64,000 nt of DNA from Catenulispora acidiphila DSM 44928 (lineage in GTDB: Bacteria > Actinomycetota > Actinomycetes > Streptomycetales > Catenulisporaceae): NCBI RefSeq assembly GCF_000024025.1, contig NC_013131.1, positions 2,666,001-2,730,000 on the forward strand, in the 5' to 3' direction. The notes below the pieces were generated by a model. It worked only from the letters and a program-made list of their open reading frames with translations, ran no database searches and was not told the origin of the DNA. The position numbers and the translations under genes were made by a program. How positions within the stretch are numbered: position 1 is the stretch's first letter; each line of letters opens with the position of its first letter. Shown piece by piece: positions 8,321 through 19,037 of the stretch.

Positions 8321-11300
8321 TTGGCGACGAAGGAGCAGGTCGGCACAACGCCCGGGACCGGTGCGAACGGCGACGGAGAAGCCACCCCGCACGGCACGGC
8401 CGCCCCAGGAAACGACGCTGCTGCGAAGTCGGCAAAGACGGGCCGCGGTAAGGGCCCCGCCTCCGGCACCACCGCGCGACCCGCGACGGCGGACCCCGCC
8501 GCCGCGAACAAGACCCCCGCCCCCGCTCCAGCCGCCCCTGGGCGCGCGCAGGGGTCAGGGCACGGCAAGAGCCAGGGACACGCGCCGAAGGCCGCTGCGG
8601 CTCCGACTGAGGCCGCTACCGAGGCCGCCACGCCGAGTACACCCGCTGTGCCCGCGCCGAAGTCTGCACCGAAGTCAGCATCGAACGAGTCGATGGTGCC
8701 CGCGCCGACTGCCTCGACCAGATCTGCCGCGGCTGAAGCTTCTTCTGCGCATGCCTCGCCGGCGCCTCACGCTCAGGCTGCGCCGAAGACCCCTGCTGCG
8801 CCTGCTCAGGCCGCCTCGCCCGAAGCCTCGTCTGCGCATTCACCGGTGCCCCACGCTAAGGCTGCACCGAAGACCCCCTCCGCACCTGCCTCACCAGCGC
8901 CGCATGCTCAGGCCGCGCCGAAGAATTCCTCCGCGTCTGCTCCTGCCGCCCCGCACGCGCCGACAGCGCGTGCCAAGGCTGCTCCCGCGCAGACCGCATC
9001 CGCGTCGCCCGCCAAGGCAGAGTCGGGACAGGCTGAGTCAGGACAAGCAGAGTCGGGACAGGCCAGCTCTTCGGCAGCACCCGCGCGCACAAACTCCCCA
9101 TCCGCGCCCGCCGCCTCCCCCGCCTCCGCCGCGCCGTCCGTGCCCGCGCCCGCCGCACCTTCTGCGGCGCCCGCGGCGCTCCCCGCCGCGCCTCCGGTTC
9201 CCCTGACTCCCGGTGCCAAGTCCGGACCCTCCCGTCCCAGCTCCAGCCGTGTCCGCGCGCGCCTGGCCCGCCTGGGCAGCACGCGCAGCGGCGGGCCGCC
9301 GCCGGTCCTGGAGCCGCTGTTCAAGATCATCCGGGCCAACCATCCGAAGGCCGACCTCAAGCCCGTCGAGCAGGCCTACGCCGTCGCCGAGCGGCATCAC
9401 CGCGGCCAGCGGCGCAAGAGCGGCGATCCGTACATCACCCATCCGCTGGCGGTCACCACGATCCTGGCCGAGCTGGGCATGGATGTGCCGACGCTGTGCG
9501 CCGGGCTGCTGCACGACACCGTCGAGGACACCGACTACTCCCTCGACATGCTGCGCAAGGACTTCGGCGACACCGTCGCGCTGCTGGTGGACGGCGTCAC
9601 CAAGCTGGACAAGGTCAAGCTCGGGGAGGCCACGCAGGCCGAGACCGTGCGCAAGATGGTCGTGGCGATGGCCCGGGACATCCGGGTGCTGGTGATCAAG
9701 CTCGCCGACCGGCTGCACAACATGCGGACCATGCGGTACATGAAGCGGGAGAAGCAGGAGAGCAAGTCCCGCGAGACGCTGGAGATCTACGCCCCGCTGG
9801 CGCACCGGCTGGGGATGAACACGATCAAGTGGGAGCTGGAGGACCTGGCGTTCGCCATCCTCTACCCCAAGATGTACGACGAGATCGTGCGCCTGGTCTC
9901 CGAGCGCGCGCCCAAGCGCGAGGAGTACCTGAGCCAGGTCATCGACGCGGTGCACGGCGACCTGCGCGAGGCGAAGATCCGCGCGACCGTCACAGGCCGG
10001 CCGAAGCACTACTACTCGGTCTACCAGAAGATGATCGTGCGCGGCCGCGACTTCGCCGACATCTACGACCTGGTCGGCATCCGGGTCCTGGTGGACTCGG
10101 TGCGCGACTGCTACGCGGCGCTCGGCGCCATCCACGCGCGGTGGAACCCGGTCCCCGGCCGGTTCAAGGACTACATCGCGATGCCGAAGTTCAACATGTA
10201 CCAGTCCTTGCACACCACGGTGATCGGGCCCGGCGGCAAGGCCGTGGAGCTACAGATCCGCACCTTCGCGATGCACCGCCGCGCGGAGTACGGCGTCGCG
10301 GCGCACTGGAAGTACAAGGAGGACGCGGTCGAGGGCGCCCGCAACCCGACCAACGGCGCCGGGACCGCGAACCCCGGCGGCGACATGGCCTGGCTGCGGC
10401 AGCTGCTGGACTGGCAGAAGGAGACCGCGGACCCGAACGAGTTCCTGGACGCGCTGCGCTTCGACCTGTCCACCGCCGAGGTCTACGTCTTCACGCCCAA
10501 GGGCATGGTGATGGCGCTGCCGTCCGGCTCCACCCCGGTCGACTTCGCCTACGCGGTCCACACCGAGGTCGGGCACCACACCATCGGCGCCCGCGTGAAC
10601 GGCCGCCTGGTCCCGCTGGACAGCAGGCTGGACAACGGCGACGTGGTGGAGATCTTCACCTCCAAGGCGCCGAACTCCGGGCCCTCGCGTGACTGGCTGG
10701 GCTTCGTGGCGTCCCCGCGCGCCCGCAACAAGATCCGCCAGTGGTACACCAAGGAACGCCGCGAGGAAGCGGTCGAGCAGGGCAAGGACCAGCTCGCCAA
10801 GGCCATGCGCAAGCAAGGGCTCCCGCTCCAGCGCCTGATGACCTCCGAGTCCCTGGCCACCGTCGCCCACGACCTCCGCCACGCCGACATCAGCGCCCTG
10901 TACGCCGCCATCGGGGAGGGGCACGTCTCGGCGCAGCACGTCGTCCACCGCCTCCTGCACCTGCTCGGCGGCGAGGAGGGCGCGACCGAGGACATGGCCG
11001 AGGCCACCGTCCCGGGCAACATCGAGAAGCTCTCCCGCCGAGGCCAGGCCCGCCCCGCCGGCGACCCCGGCGTCCTGGTGAAGGGCGCCGACGACATCTG
11101 GGTCAAACTCGCCCGCTGCTGCACCCCCGTCCCAGGCGACGACATCATCGGCTTCATCACCCGCGCCTCCGGCGTCAGCGTCCACCGCGCGGACTGCACC
11201 AACATCGAATCCCTGGCCGCCCAGCCCGAACGGATAGTGGAGGTGTCATGGTCGCCCGGAGGGGCGTCCATGTTTCTCGTCGCGATCCAAGTCGAAGCGC

Positions 11301-11521
11301 TAGACAGATCCCGCCTCCTGTCCGACGTCACCCGCGTCCTGTCCGACCAACACGTCAACATCCTCTCCGCCTCCGTCACCACCAGCCGCGACCGCGTGGC
11401 CATCTCCCGCTTCACCTTCGAGATGGCCGACCCGGCTCACCTCGGAGCGGTACTGAAGGCAGTGAAGGGCGTCGAAGGGGTCTTCGACGTCTACCGGGTG
11501 ACGAGCGCGAAGCACGCTTAA
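8321..11521 (+). CDS. relA: RelA/SpoT-family bifunctional (p)ppGpp synthetase/hydrolase
   Basis: A 1066-residue RSH protein. Order: an Ala/Pro/Ser-rich disordered leader (1 to about 310), HD hydrolase domain (about 335-500, with LLHDTVEDT), synthetase domain (about 540-680, with [10 protein letters not shown] and NMYQSLHTT), TGS domain (about 720-780), zinc-finger/CC motif [12 protein letters not shown] near 932, and a C-terminal ACT domain. The RFKD motif and intact HD site indicate both synthesis and hydrolysis of (p)ppGpp. The leader is roughly 200 residues longer than in most RSH proteins and includes three AESGQ repeats. The start is TTG with GAGAGG 8 nt upstream. Confidence 0.95.
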   Translation: MATKEQVGTTPGTGANGDGEATPHGTAAPGNDAAAKSAKTGRGKGPASGTTARPATADPAAANKTPAPAPAAPGRAQGSGHGKSQGHAPKAAAAPTEAATEAATPSTPAVPAPKSAPKSASNESMVPAPTASTRSAAAEASSAHASPAPHAQAAPKTPAAPAQAASPEASSAHSPVPHAKAAPKTPSAPASPAPHAQAAPKNSSASAPAAPHAPTARAKAAPAQTASASPAKAESGQAESGQAESGQASSSAAPARTNSPSAPAASPASAAPSVPAPAAPSAAPAALPAAPPVPLTPGAKSGPSRPSSSRVRARLARLGSTRSGGPPPVLEPLFKIIRANHPKADLKPVEQAYAVAERHHRGQRRKSGDPYITHPLAVTTILAELGMDVPTLCAGLLHDTVEDTDYSLDMLRKDFGDTVALLVDGVTKLDKVKLGEATQAETVRKMVVAMARDIRVLVIKLADRLHNMRTMRYMKREKQESKSRETLEIYAPLAHRLGMNTIKWELEDLAFAILYPKMYDEIVRLVSERAPKREEYLSQVIDAVHGDLREAKIRATVTGRPKHYYSVYQKMIVRGRDFADIYDLVGIRVLVDSVRDCYAALGAIHARWNPVPGRFKDYIAMPKFNMYQSLHTTVIGPGGKAVELQIRTFAMHRRAEYGVAAHWKYKEDAVEGARNPTNGAGTANPGGDMAWLRQLLDWQKETADPNEFLDALRFDLSTAEVYVFTPKGMVMALPSGSTPVDFAYAVHTEVGHHTIGARVNGRLVPLDSRLDNGDVVEIFTSKAPNSGPSRDWLGFVASPRARNKIRQWYTKERREEAVEQGKDQLAKAMRKQGLPLQRLMTSESLATVAHDLRHADISALYAAIGEGHVSAQHVVHRLLHLLGGEEGATEDMAEATVPGNIEKLSRRGQARPAGDPGVLVKGADDIWVKLARCCTPVPGDDIIGFITRASGVSVHRADCTNIESLAAQPERIVEVSWSPGGASMFLVAIQVEALDRSRLLSDVTRVLSDQHVNILSASVTTSRDRVAISRFTFEMADPAHLGAVLKAVKGVEGVFDVYRVTSAKHA
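9017..9061 (+). repeat. 15-bp tandem repeat in the RSH leader
   Basis: Three tandem 15-bp units of the GCAGAGTCGGGACAG type encode AESGQ three times (about residues 233-247) in the disordered N-terminal extension. Confidence 0.85.
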
Positions 11522-11568
11522 GTCTTTCCGTACTCTTTGGGCCGGCCGGCCCGATCTGGAGGCAGATG

Positions 11569-11826
11569 ATGGCGATGGATCTTTCCTTCTACCGCTCGCC
11601 GTTCTCGCGACAGCTTCGCGCTGAGGGCCATGCCGAAGGAGTCGCTGAAGGAGTCGCCGAGGGGCGTATCGCGAGTCTGCATCGGATTCTGAACAAGCGG
11701 GGCATCTTCATCACCGAAGAGCAGCGTGTCCAGTTGTACGCCTGCACCGACCTCGATCAACTCGATGCCTGGCTCGATCGCGCGGCTATTGCCACTCAGG
11801 CGTCCGAGGTCTTCGACGCCGGCTGA
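11569..11826 (+). CDS. Small protein resembling the C-terminal tail of Rpn-family nuclease/transposase-like proteins
   Basis: An 85-residue product consisting of SPFSRQLRAEGHAEGVAEG, an EGxAEG-type repeat, then RILNKRGIFITEEQR and a final CTDLDQLDAWLDRA segment. This is the usual end of actinobacterial Rpn (PD-(D/E)xK recombination-promoting nuclease) proteins, whose full length is near 300 residues; the nuclease domain is absent. It may be a relic or a separate small protein. GGAGG at 11558-11562 fits the ATG at 11569 (6 nt) better than the ATG at 11566. It lies 47 bp after relA; a GGGCCGG/CCGGCCC palindrome (11539-11552) separates them. Confidence 0.5.
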   Translation: MAMDLSFYRSPFSRQLRAEGHAEGVAEGVAEGRIASLHRILNKRGIFITEEQRVQLYACTDLDQLDAWLDRAAIATQASEVFDAG

Positions 11827-11840
11827 CTCGGCAGGAACAG

Positions 11841-11857
11841 GTGAGCATTATGCTCAC
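11841..11857. promoter_or_regulatory. 17-bp perfect palindrome
   Basis: GTGAGCAT-T-ATGCTCAC lies between the Rpn-tail gene and the membrane protein gene, about 80 bp upstream of the latter's promoter. Its symmetry and size fit a repressor or GntR-like operator; it is too AT-rich and tightly looped for a good terminator. Confidence 0.4.
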
Positions 11858-11939
11858 GGTGCCTCACAAGGCGTTTCGGGCGTTCGCAACGTTTTGGGCA
11901 AGCGCACGATTCGGTCTACAACCGGGACGCCGTGATCGC

Positions 11940-11945
11940 TAAGGT
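11940..11945 (+). promoter_or_regulatory. -10 element of a leaderless transcript
   Basis: TAAGGT is 6 nt upstream of the GTG at 11952, with no Shine-Dalgarno sequence between them. A second possible promoter, TTGGGC-N17-TACAAC (11894-11922), lies further upstream. Confidence 0.5.
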
Positions 11946-11951
11946 GTCCGG

Positions 11952-12509
11952 GTGCGGAGTCGAGTCCCGGCGCGGGTGACGTTGTCCCCGGCGCGCAAGG
12001 GGTTGATCGCGGCGGTGGCCGCGCACCTTGTCGCGTTGGTGGGGCTGTTGGTCACCGCGCAGTGGGATCGGGCGGCGTTGTGGGTGGTCGCGGGCGGGTT
12101 CGCGGTGCTGGCGGTGGGGTTGCCGTGGATGCTGATGGCGTTGTGTGTGGACTACGTCGGGGATCCGGCTGCCTGGCGGCGGACGGTCGTGGTGGACGGC
12201 TTCGCCACCAGTGAGGGCTACACGGTGCCGCCGCATCCCTCGGACGAGAGCTATGTCCTGCACCGGGTCTATGAGTTCACGACGCTGCGCGGGGAGACCC
12301 GTCGTGCCGGCAGCCGTGCCACGTTCCCCGAGGCGCCCGACGGACGGATCCGCCTGCGCTACGACCCCCGGCGGCCCACCCGGATATGGCCCGCGCGGAT
12401 CGCTCCCGGGACGGCTGCCGCCGGTGCCGTCGTCACGGTCCTGATGCTCACCGCCGCAGCCTTCGCCTTGGCCGGTGCGATCGGATTCGGGCTGTCGAGC
12501 TGGACATAG
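11952..12509 (+). CDS. DUF3592-like membrane protein
   Basis: A 185-residue protein with two N-terminal membrane helices (about 17-36 and 42-65), a central soluble beta-rich part (about 70-145, with HRVYEFTTLRGET and RLRYDPRRP), and a final membrane helix (about 153-178). This helix-loop-helix layout with an (I/V)xYDPxxP-like segment resembles DUF3592 proteins. Function unknown. The GTG start follows TAAGGT by 6 nt, so the mRNA is probably leaderless. Confidence 0.6.
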   Translation: MRSRVPARVTLSPARKGLIAAVAAHLVALVGLLVTAQWDRAALWVVAGGFAVLAVGLPWMLMALCVDYVGDPAAWRRTVVVDGFATSEGYTVPPHPSDESYVLHRVYEFTTLRGETRRAGSRATFPEAPDGRIRLRYDPRRPTRIWPARIAPGTAAAGAVVTVLMLTAAAFALAGAIGFGLSSWT

Positions 12510-12606
12510 GGATCACAGAAGGGGCGACAGACCCCTAGGGGGCAACCCCTAGCGGCGTTGAGCCACCCAACGCAGGTGGAGAACTTCCAACTCCCGCAAA
12601 GCAATC

Positions 12607-12634
12607 CGGGCGCCTTCCAAAGGGAAGACGCCCG
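12607..12634. terminator. Bidirectional hairpin between convergent genes
   Basis: CGGGCG (12607-12612) pairs with CGCCCG (12629-12634) and CTTCC (12614-12618) with GGAAG, around a short loop. It lies between the stops of the membrane protein gene and the DUF349 gene. Confidence 0.6.
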
Positions 12635-12655
12635 AACTACGAAACAACCAGAACC

Positions 12656-13900
12656 TCAGCGCGTGAACTCCGCCAGCGCCTTCTCCGCCTCGGCCAGCCA
12701 CTCCTGCCGAGCGGCGATCGAAGCCTCCGCCTCCGCGGCCTTCTTCTCCTGCCCCGCAGCGCGCGCCTTGTCGGCCTGCACCTGCAGCTTCTCCAGCACC
12801 GTGCGCAGCTGCTCCACCGTCGCCTCCGCGCGGGCCCGCTTCTCCGGGTCCTTGCGGGAGAGTTCCGCTGCCTCCGCCTCGGCGACGGCGCGGTCCACGG
12901 TGTGCAGGCGGCCCTCGATGCGCTGGCGGGCGTCGCGGGGGACCGGGCCGATGGCCTCCCAGCGCTCGTTCAGGGAGCGCAGGGCGGTGCGGGCGGCGCG
13001 GTGGTCGGTGATCGGGAGCAGGGCCTCGGCCTCGACCACCAGGAGCTCCTTGGCGGCCAGGTTCTCGCGCTCGGCGCCGTTGCGCTCGTCCAGGATGGCG
13101 TTGCGGGCGGCGAAGAAGGTGTCCTGCGCGGCCTTGAAGCGCTTCCAGAGCTCGTCCTCGACGTCGCGCTGGGCCCGGCCGGCGGTCTTCCACTCGCTCA
13201 TCAGGTCGCGGAAGCGGCCGGCGGTGGGGTTCCAGTCGGTGGAGTCCTGCAGCGCCTCGGCTTCGGCGATCAGCTGCTCCTTGTGCGCGCGGATCTCCAC
13301 GCGCTGGGCGTCGAGCTCGGCGAAGTGCTGCTTGCGGCGCTTGGCGAAGGCCGAGCGGGCCTGGGACAGCCGGTGCCACAGCTCGTCGTCGGTCTTGCGG
13401 TCCAGGCGCGGAGCGGCCTTCCACTCGTCCAGCAGCACCTTCATGCGGTCCCCGGCCACGCGCCACTCGGTGGAGGCCGCCAGGCGCTCGGCCTCCTCGG
13501 CCAGCGCCTGCTTGGCGCCGCGGGCCTCGGCCTGCTGCTGCTCGCGGACCGCGCGGTGCTCGGCCTTGCGCTGCTCGGCCAGTTCCACCAGGCCGTCCAG
13601 CCGGGCCAGCAGGCCCTCCAGGTCGCCGACCGCGTTCGCGCCGGAGATCGACTCGCGGAGCTTGCCGATCTTGTCCAGCGCGTCCTTCGGGGACGGCGCG
13701 GAGGGACCGCTCTGCTTGAGCCGGTTGGCGATCAGGTCGACCTCGACCTTGAGCCCGTCGAACTTGCGCTGGTAGTACGCCAGCGCCTCGTCCGGGGACC
13801 CCGCCGCCCACGAGCCGACCTGCCGCTCGCCGTCGGCGGTCCGGACGTAGACGGTGCCGTCCTCGGCGACCCGGCCCCAAGCCTCGGTTGCCTCGCCCAC
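12656..13900 (-). CDS. DUF349 repeat protein
   Basis: A 414-residue, highly charged, mostly helical protein. Several DUF349 units of about 70 residues are visible, each with a W-x(8-12)-R pattern such as LLDEWKAAPRLDRKTDDELW and LMSEWKTAGRAQRDVEDELW, followed by a coiled-coil tail ending at LAEFTR. The family is poorly characterised. The GTG at 13900 is chosen because GGAGG is 6 nt upstream; an upstream extension lacks such a site. It sits near relA on the opposite strand, a placement also seen in Streptomyces. Confidence 0.8.
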   Translation of the reverse strand: MGEATEAWGRVAEDGTVYVRTADGERQVGSWAAGSPDEALAYYQRKFDGLKVEVDLIANRLKQSGPSAPSPKDALDKIGKLRESISGANAVGDLEGLLARLDGLVELAEQRKAEHRAVREQQQAEARGAKQALAEEAERLAASTEWRVAGDRMKVLLDEWKAAPRLDRKTDDELWHRLSQARSAFAKRRKQHFAELDAQRVEIRAHKEQLIAEAEALQDSTDWNPTAGRFRDLMSEWKTAGRAQRDVEDELWKRFKAAQDTFFAARNAILDERNGAERENLAAKELLVVEAEALLPITDHRAARTALRSLNERWEAIGPVPRDARQRIEGRLHTVDRAVAEAEAAELSRKDPEKRARAEATVEQLRTVLEKLQVQADKARAAGQEKKAAEAEASIAARQEWLAEAEKALAEFTR

Positions 13901-14000
13901 GATGAGCCTCCAAGTTCTGCTGGACCGGGGTGTCTGCGGACCGGTCCGCCACATACACCTGCACGGATCCGGGTCCCGGTCGTCCAGTGGGAAACAATAG

Positions 14001-14032
14001 CGCGGACCGTCCCGATGAGGGGACGGCCCGCG
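14001..14032 (-). terminator. Strong hairpin terminator of the cyclophilin gene
   Basis: CGCGG-A-CCGTCCC (14001-14013) pairs with GGGACGG-C-CCGCG (14020-14032) around GATGAG, with one facing A/C mismatch. It lies 68 bp beyond the minus-strand cyclophilin stop. The remaining 200-bp gap shows nothing else firm. Confidence 0.65.
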
Positions 14033-14099
14033 TCACGTTCCGGAATCGAACCGCTGTTCCTCGGGCCAGTTCGGGCCCGCAGGGGTCCGCACGCCGGAG

Positions 14100-14936
<837 letters not shown>

Positions 14937-14989
14937 CGATTCGCCTCCGGTTGTGGTCGGCCGTGGCCGGCCGAGGTCATCTCAGGTCC

Positions 14990-15023
14990 ACACTGTGTGA
15001 TCGAGCTTTCAGCCGCACAGTGT
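14990..15023. promoter_or_regulatory. Inverted repeat in the divergent cyclophilin/MBL promoter region
   Basis: ACACTGTG (14990-14997, within CACAC-T-GTGTG) and CACAGTGT (15016-15023) are inverted copies 18 bp apart in the 245-bp divergent region. They may be operator half-sites; no clear -35/-10 pair could be assigned. Confidence 0.3.
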
Positions 15024-15181
15024 ACGGTGCGTTCCCTAGAAATCACCTGTGAGCTTCCAATGAGTTCGCAAAGGGACCGGCGCCCCCGGTAGCCTGCGTA
15101 GGGAACCTCTTTCGACCGCATCGATCGTTCGGTCCGGCCCACGCGGCGACCGACCGGTTCGACCAACCCTGTGGGGCGCGC

Positions 15182-15877
15182 GTGCTTGTCGCCGGATTCC
15201 CAGCCGGAAGCCTGGGTGCGAACTGCTATCTCGTGGCGCCCGCCGCCGGCGAGCAGTGCGTGATCATCGATCCCGGCGAGGACGCCGTCCCCGGGGTCGA
15301 GGACGCCGTCCGGGAGCACGGGCTCCAGCCGGTCGCGATCCTGCTGACCCACGGCCACGTCGACCACACGATGAGCGTGGTCCCGGTCTGCGGCGACTAC
15401 GGCGTCCCGGCCTACATCCACCCCGGCGACCGCGAGATGCTCACCGACCCGCAGAAGTGGCTGGGCATCGCACCGGGCACGAAGGTCTTCGGACAGTCGA
15501 AGTTCGTCGAGCCCTCCGACGTCAAGGAGCTCACCGACGGCGTCGTGCTGAACCTGGCCGGTCTGGAGATCACCGTCGACCACACCCCGGGCCATACCAA
15601 GGGCTCGGTGACGTTCCGGACTCCCGAGCAGCAGGACATCCCGCAGGTGCTCTACACCGGGGATCTCCTGTTCGCCGGAGCGGTCGGCCGCTGGGACCTG
15701 CCCGGCGGCGATCGCGACGAGTTGCTGGCGTCACTGGCCCGCGTCTGCCTGCCGCTGCCGGACGAGACCGTCGTCCTGTCCGGCCACGGCCCCCAGACCA
15801 CGATCGGCCGCGAGCGCGCCACGAACCCGTTCTTGACGGAAGCCGCGCCGCTGTCGGTCAAACCCCGCGGCTTGTAG
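15182..15877 (+). CDS. Metallo-beta-lactamase-fold hydrolase (glyoxalase II-like)
   Basis: A 231-residue protein with the full set of MBL metal motifs: THGHVDH (about residues 59-65), HTPGHTKGS (about 134-142), TGDLLF (about 159-164) and the late SGHGP (about 199-203). It begins LGANCYLV, typical of glyoxalase II-like hydrolases. It may hydrolyse S-lactoylglutathione-like thioesters or related substrates; the substrate is not shown by sequence. The GTG start has no clear ribosome-binding site. hisS starts 17 bp downstream, probably in the same operon. Confidence 0.88.
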   Translation: MLVAGFPAGSLGANCYLVAPAAGEQCVIIDPGEDAVPGVEDAVREHGLQPVAILLTHGHVDHTMSVVPVCGDYGVPAYIHPGDREMLTDPQKWLGIAPGTKVFGQSKFVEPSDVKELTDGVVLNLAGLEITVDHTPGHTKGSVTFRTPEQQDIPQVLYTGDLLFAGAVGRWDLPGGDRDELLASLARVCLPLPDETVVLSGHGPQTTIGRERATNPFLTEAAPLSVKPRGL

Positions 15878-15894
15878 GGATACCCACACACACC

Positions 15895-17157
15895 ATGAGC
15901 AAGTTCCAGAACGCGCCGGGCACCTTCGACCTGCTCCCGCCGGACTCGGCCGCCTTCCTCGGCGTGCGCGAGGCGATGACCGCGCCGCTGCGCGCCGCCG
16001 GCTACGACTACATCGAGACGCCCACCTTCGAGTCGACCGCGCTGTTCAAGCGCGGCGTCGGCGAGAGCACGGACATCGTCACCAAGGAGATGTACTCCTT
16101 CACCACCCGCGGCGGCGACGACGTCACCCTGCGCCCCGAGGGCACCGCCTCGGTGCTGCGCGCCGCCCTGCAGGCGAACCTGATCCGCGGCAGCCTGCCG
16201 GTGAAGCTGTGGTACTCCGGCTCCTTCTACCGCTACGAGAAGCAGCAGCGCGGCCGCTACCGCCACTTCTCCCAGGTCGGCGCCGAGGCCCTCGGCGCGG
16301 AGGACCCGGCGCTGGACGCCGAGCTGCTGATCATCGGCGACGACATCTACCGGGGTCTGGGCCTGACCGAGTACAGCCTGCTGCTGAACTCCCTCGGCGA
16401 CCAGAAGTGCCGTCCGGTCTACCGGGAGAAGCTGCAGGAGTTCCTGCGCGGCCTGGACCTCGACGAGGAGACGCGCAAGAGGGCTGAGATCAACCCTCTG
16501 CGAGTCCTCGACGACAAGCGCGAAGCGGTCCAGAGGCAGCTCACCGGAGTCCCGCTGATCAGCGACAACCTCTGCGAGGAGTGCCGGGCCTACCACGAGG
16601 AGGTCCGCCGCCTGCTCACCGCGGCCGGCGTGAAGTTCCTCGACGACCCGAAGCTGGTCCGCGGCCTGGACTACTACACCCGCACCACCTTCGAGTACGT
16701 GCACAGCGGCATCACCGGCTCGCCGACCGCGATCGGCGCCGGCGGCCGCTACGACGGGCTGTCAGAGGAGCTGGGCGGGCCGAGCCTGCCGAGCGTCGGC
16801 TGGGCGCTCGGCGTGGACCGGACCGTCCTGGCGCTGCACGCCGAGGGCCGCGAGGTGGCCGCCGGCGACCAGCTGGACGTCTTCGCGGTGCCGCTGGGCG
16901 ACCAAGCGCGCGAGGTGCTCTTCGAGCTGGTCACCACGCTGCGCCGGTCCGGCGTCGCGGCCGACTTCGGCTACGGCAGCAAGGGCATCAAAGCCGCGAT
17001 GAAGGCCGCCGACCGCTCCGGCGCGCGCTACGCGCTGGTGCTCGGCGAGCGGGACATCGCGGAGAACATCATTCAGATCAAGGAACTGGCGACCGGTGAG
17101 CAGGAGTCTGTCTCCTTCACCGACATCGTCACGACGATTCAGGAGAAATTGAAGTGA
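15895..17157 (+). CDS. hisS: Histidyl-tRNA synthetase
   Basis: A 420-residue class II synthetase. Motif 2 is seen as [16 protein letters not shown] (about residues 113-128), the histidine-specific loops as [14 protein letters not shown] (about 256-269) and GAGGRYDGL, and motif 3 as GWALGVDR (about 301-308). A C-terminal anticodon-binding domain follows from about residue 325. The stop codon overlaps the GTG of aspS (GTGA), so the two synthetases are translationally coupled. No T-box leader is visible. Confidence 0.96.
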   Translation: MSKFQNAPGTFDLLPPDSAAFLGVREAMTAPLRAAGYDYIETPTFESTALFKRGVGESTDIVTKEMYSFTTRGGDDVTLRPEGTASVLRAALQANLIRGSLPVKLWYSGSFYRYEKQQRGRYRHFSQVGAEALGAEDPALDAELLIIGDDIYRGLGLTEYSLLLNSLGDQKCRPVYREKLQEFLRGLDLDEETRKRAEINPLRVLDDKREAVQRQLTGVPLISDNLCEECRAYHEEVRRLLTAAGVKFLDDPKLVRGLDYYTRTTFEYVHSGITGSPTAIGAGGRYDGLSEELGGPSLPSVGWALGVDRTVLALHAEGREVAAGDQLDVFAVPLGDQAREVLFELVTTLRRSGVAADFGYGSKGIKAAMKAADRSGARYALVLGERDIAENIIQIKELATGEQESVSFTDIVTTIQEKLK

Positions 17158-18914
17158 TCCGCACCCACGAGGCTGGGACGCTCCGCGCGTCCGATGCCGG
17201 TACCACCGTCACGCTGGCCGGGTGGGTCGCCCGGCGGCGCGATCACGGGGGCGTCACCTTCCTGGACCTGCGTGACGCGTCGGGCTTCGTGCAGGTCGTG
17301 GTTCGCGAGAGCGAGTCCGTGCACGACCTGCGCAACGAGTACTGCGTCGTGGCCACCGGCGAGGTGCGCGTGCGCCCCGAGGGCAACGAGAACCCGGACC
17401 TGCCGACCGGCGCGATCGAGGTCGTCGTGGACACCGTCGAGGTGCTCTCGCCGGCCGCGCCGCTGCCGTTCCCGATCGACGAGCACAAGAGCTCGAACAT
17501 CAACGAGGAGATGCGGCTGAAGTACCGCTACCTCGACATCCGGCGCGAGCCGATGGCCCGGGCGCTGCGCATGCGCTCCAAGGCCACCAAGGTCATCCGG
17601 GACGTCATGGAGGAGCACGGCTTCCTCGACGTCGAGACCCCGACCCTGACCCGCTCCACCCCCGAGGGCGCGCGCGACTTCCTGGTGCCGGTGCGCCTGC
17701 AGCCGGGCACCTGGTACGCGCTGCCGCAGTCCCCGCAGCTGTTCAAGCAGCTGCTGATGGTCGCCGGCCTGGAGCGCTACTACCAGATCGCGCGCTGCTA
17801 CCGGGACGAGGACTTCCGCGCCGACCGGCAGCCGGAGTTCACGCAGCTGGACGTCGAGGCCTCCTTCGTCGACCAGGAGGACATCCTGAGGATCGGCGAG
17901 GCGATCGTGGCCGCGGTGTGGAAGGAGACGCTCGGCGTCGAGATCCCGCTGCCGCTGCCGCGGATGAAGTACCACGAGGCGATGGACCGTTACGGCTCGG
18001 ACAAGCCGGACCTGCGCTTCGGCCAGGAGCTCACCGAGCTGACCGAGTACTTCGCCGGTACCGAGTTCCGGGTGTTCCAGGCGCCCTACGTCGGCGCCGT
18101 GGTGATGCCGGGCGGTGCGGCCCAGACCCGCAAGGAGCTGGACGGCTGGCAGGACTGGGCCAAGGCGCGCGGCGCCCGCGGGCTGGCGTACGTGGTCATC
18201 GACGCCGAGACCGGCGAGCTGCGCGGCCCGGTCGCCAAGAACCTGTCCGAGGCGCACCTGGCCGGGCTGGCCGACAAGGTCGGCGCCAAGCCCGGCGACG
18301 CGGTCTTCTTCGCCGCCGGCAAGCGCACCGCCTCCCAGGAGCTGCTGGGCGCGGCGCGCCTGGAGATCGGCCGGCGCGGCGCGCTGATCGAGGAGAGCGC
18401 GTGGAAGTTCCTGTGGGTCGTGGACTTCCCGATGTTCGAGCCGATCGAGGACGCCGCGGGGGAGCAGACCGGCTGGCACGCGGTGCACCACCCGTTCACC
18501 GCGCCGACCGCCGAGAGCTTGGACACCTTCGACAAGGACCCCGGCTCGGCGCTGTCCAACGCCTACGACATCGTGCTCAACGGCACCGAGCTCGGCGGCG
18601 GGTCGATCCGTATCCACCGCAAGGACGTGCAGGAGCGCGCCTTCGACGCGATCGGGCTGTCCCAGGAAGAAGCGCAGTCGCAGTTCGGCTTCCTGCTGGA
18701 GGCCTTCAACTACGGCCCGCCGCCGCACGGCGGGATCGCCTTCGGCCTGGACCGCCTGGTCGCGCTGCTGACCGGCGCGGACACCATCCGCGACGTGATG
18801 GCCTTCCCGAAGACCGCCACCGGCGGCGACCCGCTGACCGGCGCCCCGGCGCCGATCACGGCGGCGCAGCGCAAGGAGGCCGGCGTGGACGCGGTGTACG
18901 AGGCCAAGAAGTAA
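17154..18914 (+). CDS. aspS: Aspartyl-tRNA synthetase, bacterial type
   Basis: A 586-residue enzyme with an N-terminal OB anticodon-binding domain ([19 protein letters not shown]), the catalytic core including [13 protein letters not shown] and motif 2 [18 protein letters not shown] (about residues 214-231), the bacterial GAD insertion (about 300-420), and motif 3 GIAFGLDRL (about 523-531). The length matches the bacterial form with the insertion domain. The GTG overlaps the hisS stop. A strong terminator follows. Confidence 0.96.
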   Translation: MIRTHEAGTLRASDAGTTVTLAGWVARRRDHGGVTFLDLRDASGFVQVVVRESESVHDLRNEYCVVATGEVRVRPEGNENPDLPTGAIEVVVDTVEVLSPAAPLPFPIDEHKSSNINEEMRLKYRYLDIRREPMARALRMRSKATKVIRDVMEEHGFLDVETPTLTRSTPEGARDFLVPVRLQPGTWYALPQSPQLFKQLLMVAGLERYYQIARCYRDEDFRADRQPEFTQLDVEASFVDQEDILRIGEAIVAAVWKETLGVEIPLPLPRMKYHEAMDRYGSDKPDLRFGQELTELTEYFAGTEFRVFQAPYVGAVVMPGGAAQTRKELDGWQDWAKARGARGLAYVVIDAETGELRGPVAKNLSEAHLAGLADKVGAKPGDAVFFAAGKRTASQELLGAARLEIGRRGALIEESAWKFLWVVDFPMFEPIEDAAGEQTGWHAVHHPFTAPTAESLDTFDKDPGSALSNAYDIVLNGTELGGGSIRIHRKDVQERAFDAIGLSQEEAQSQFGFLLEAFNYGPPPHGGIAFGLDRLVALLTGADTIRDVMAFPKTATGGDPLTGAPAPITAAQRKEAGVDAVYEAKK

Positions 18915-18964
18915 GCCGATAGCGAGCGGGTGGTAAGCCGGTACTAAGCCGGTAGCAAGCGGGT
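18913..18964. repeat. Imperfect 19-bp direct repeat after aspS
   Basis: AAGCCGATAGCGAGCGGGT (18913-18931) and AAGCCGGTAGCAAGCGGGT (18946-18964) differ at two positions. The first overlaps the aspS stop codon. Confidence 0.6.
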
Positions 18965-18971
18965 CAACCGA

Positions 18972-19001
18972 GGGCGGGCCGGGCGTGATCCCGGCCCGCC
19001 C
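18972..19001 (+). terminator. Strong intrinsic terminator of hisS-aspS
   Basis: A perfect 12-bp stem (GGGCGGGCCGGG and CCCGGCCCGCCC) with a CGTGAT loop is followed by TTGTTG, 57 bp after the aspS stop. Confidence 0.8.
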
Positions 19002-19037
19002 TTGTTGTCGGTCGCCGAACCCTGATTGACTTGTCGC

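Noticed and set aside
14041-14075. Possible tRNA T-arm on the minus strand (GGTTCGATTCC)
   Set aside because: Only three of the five T-stem pairs form, and no acceptor stem, anticodon arm or D-arm could be placed around it.
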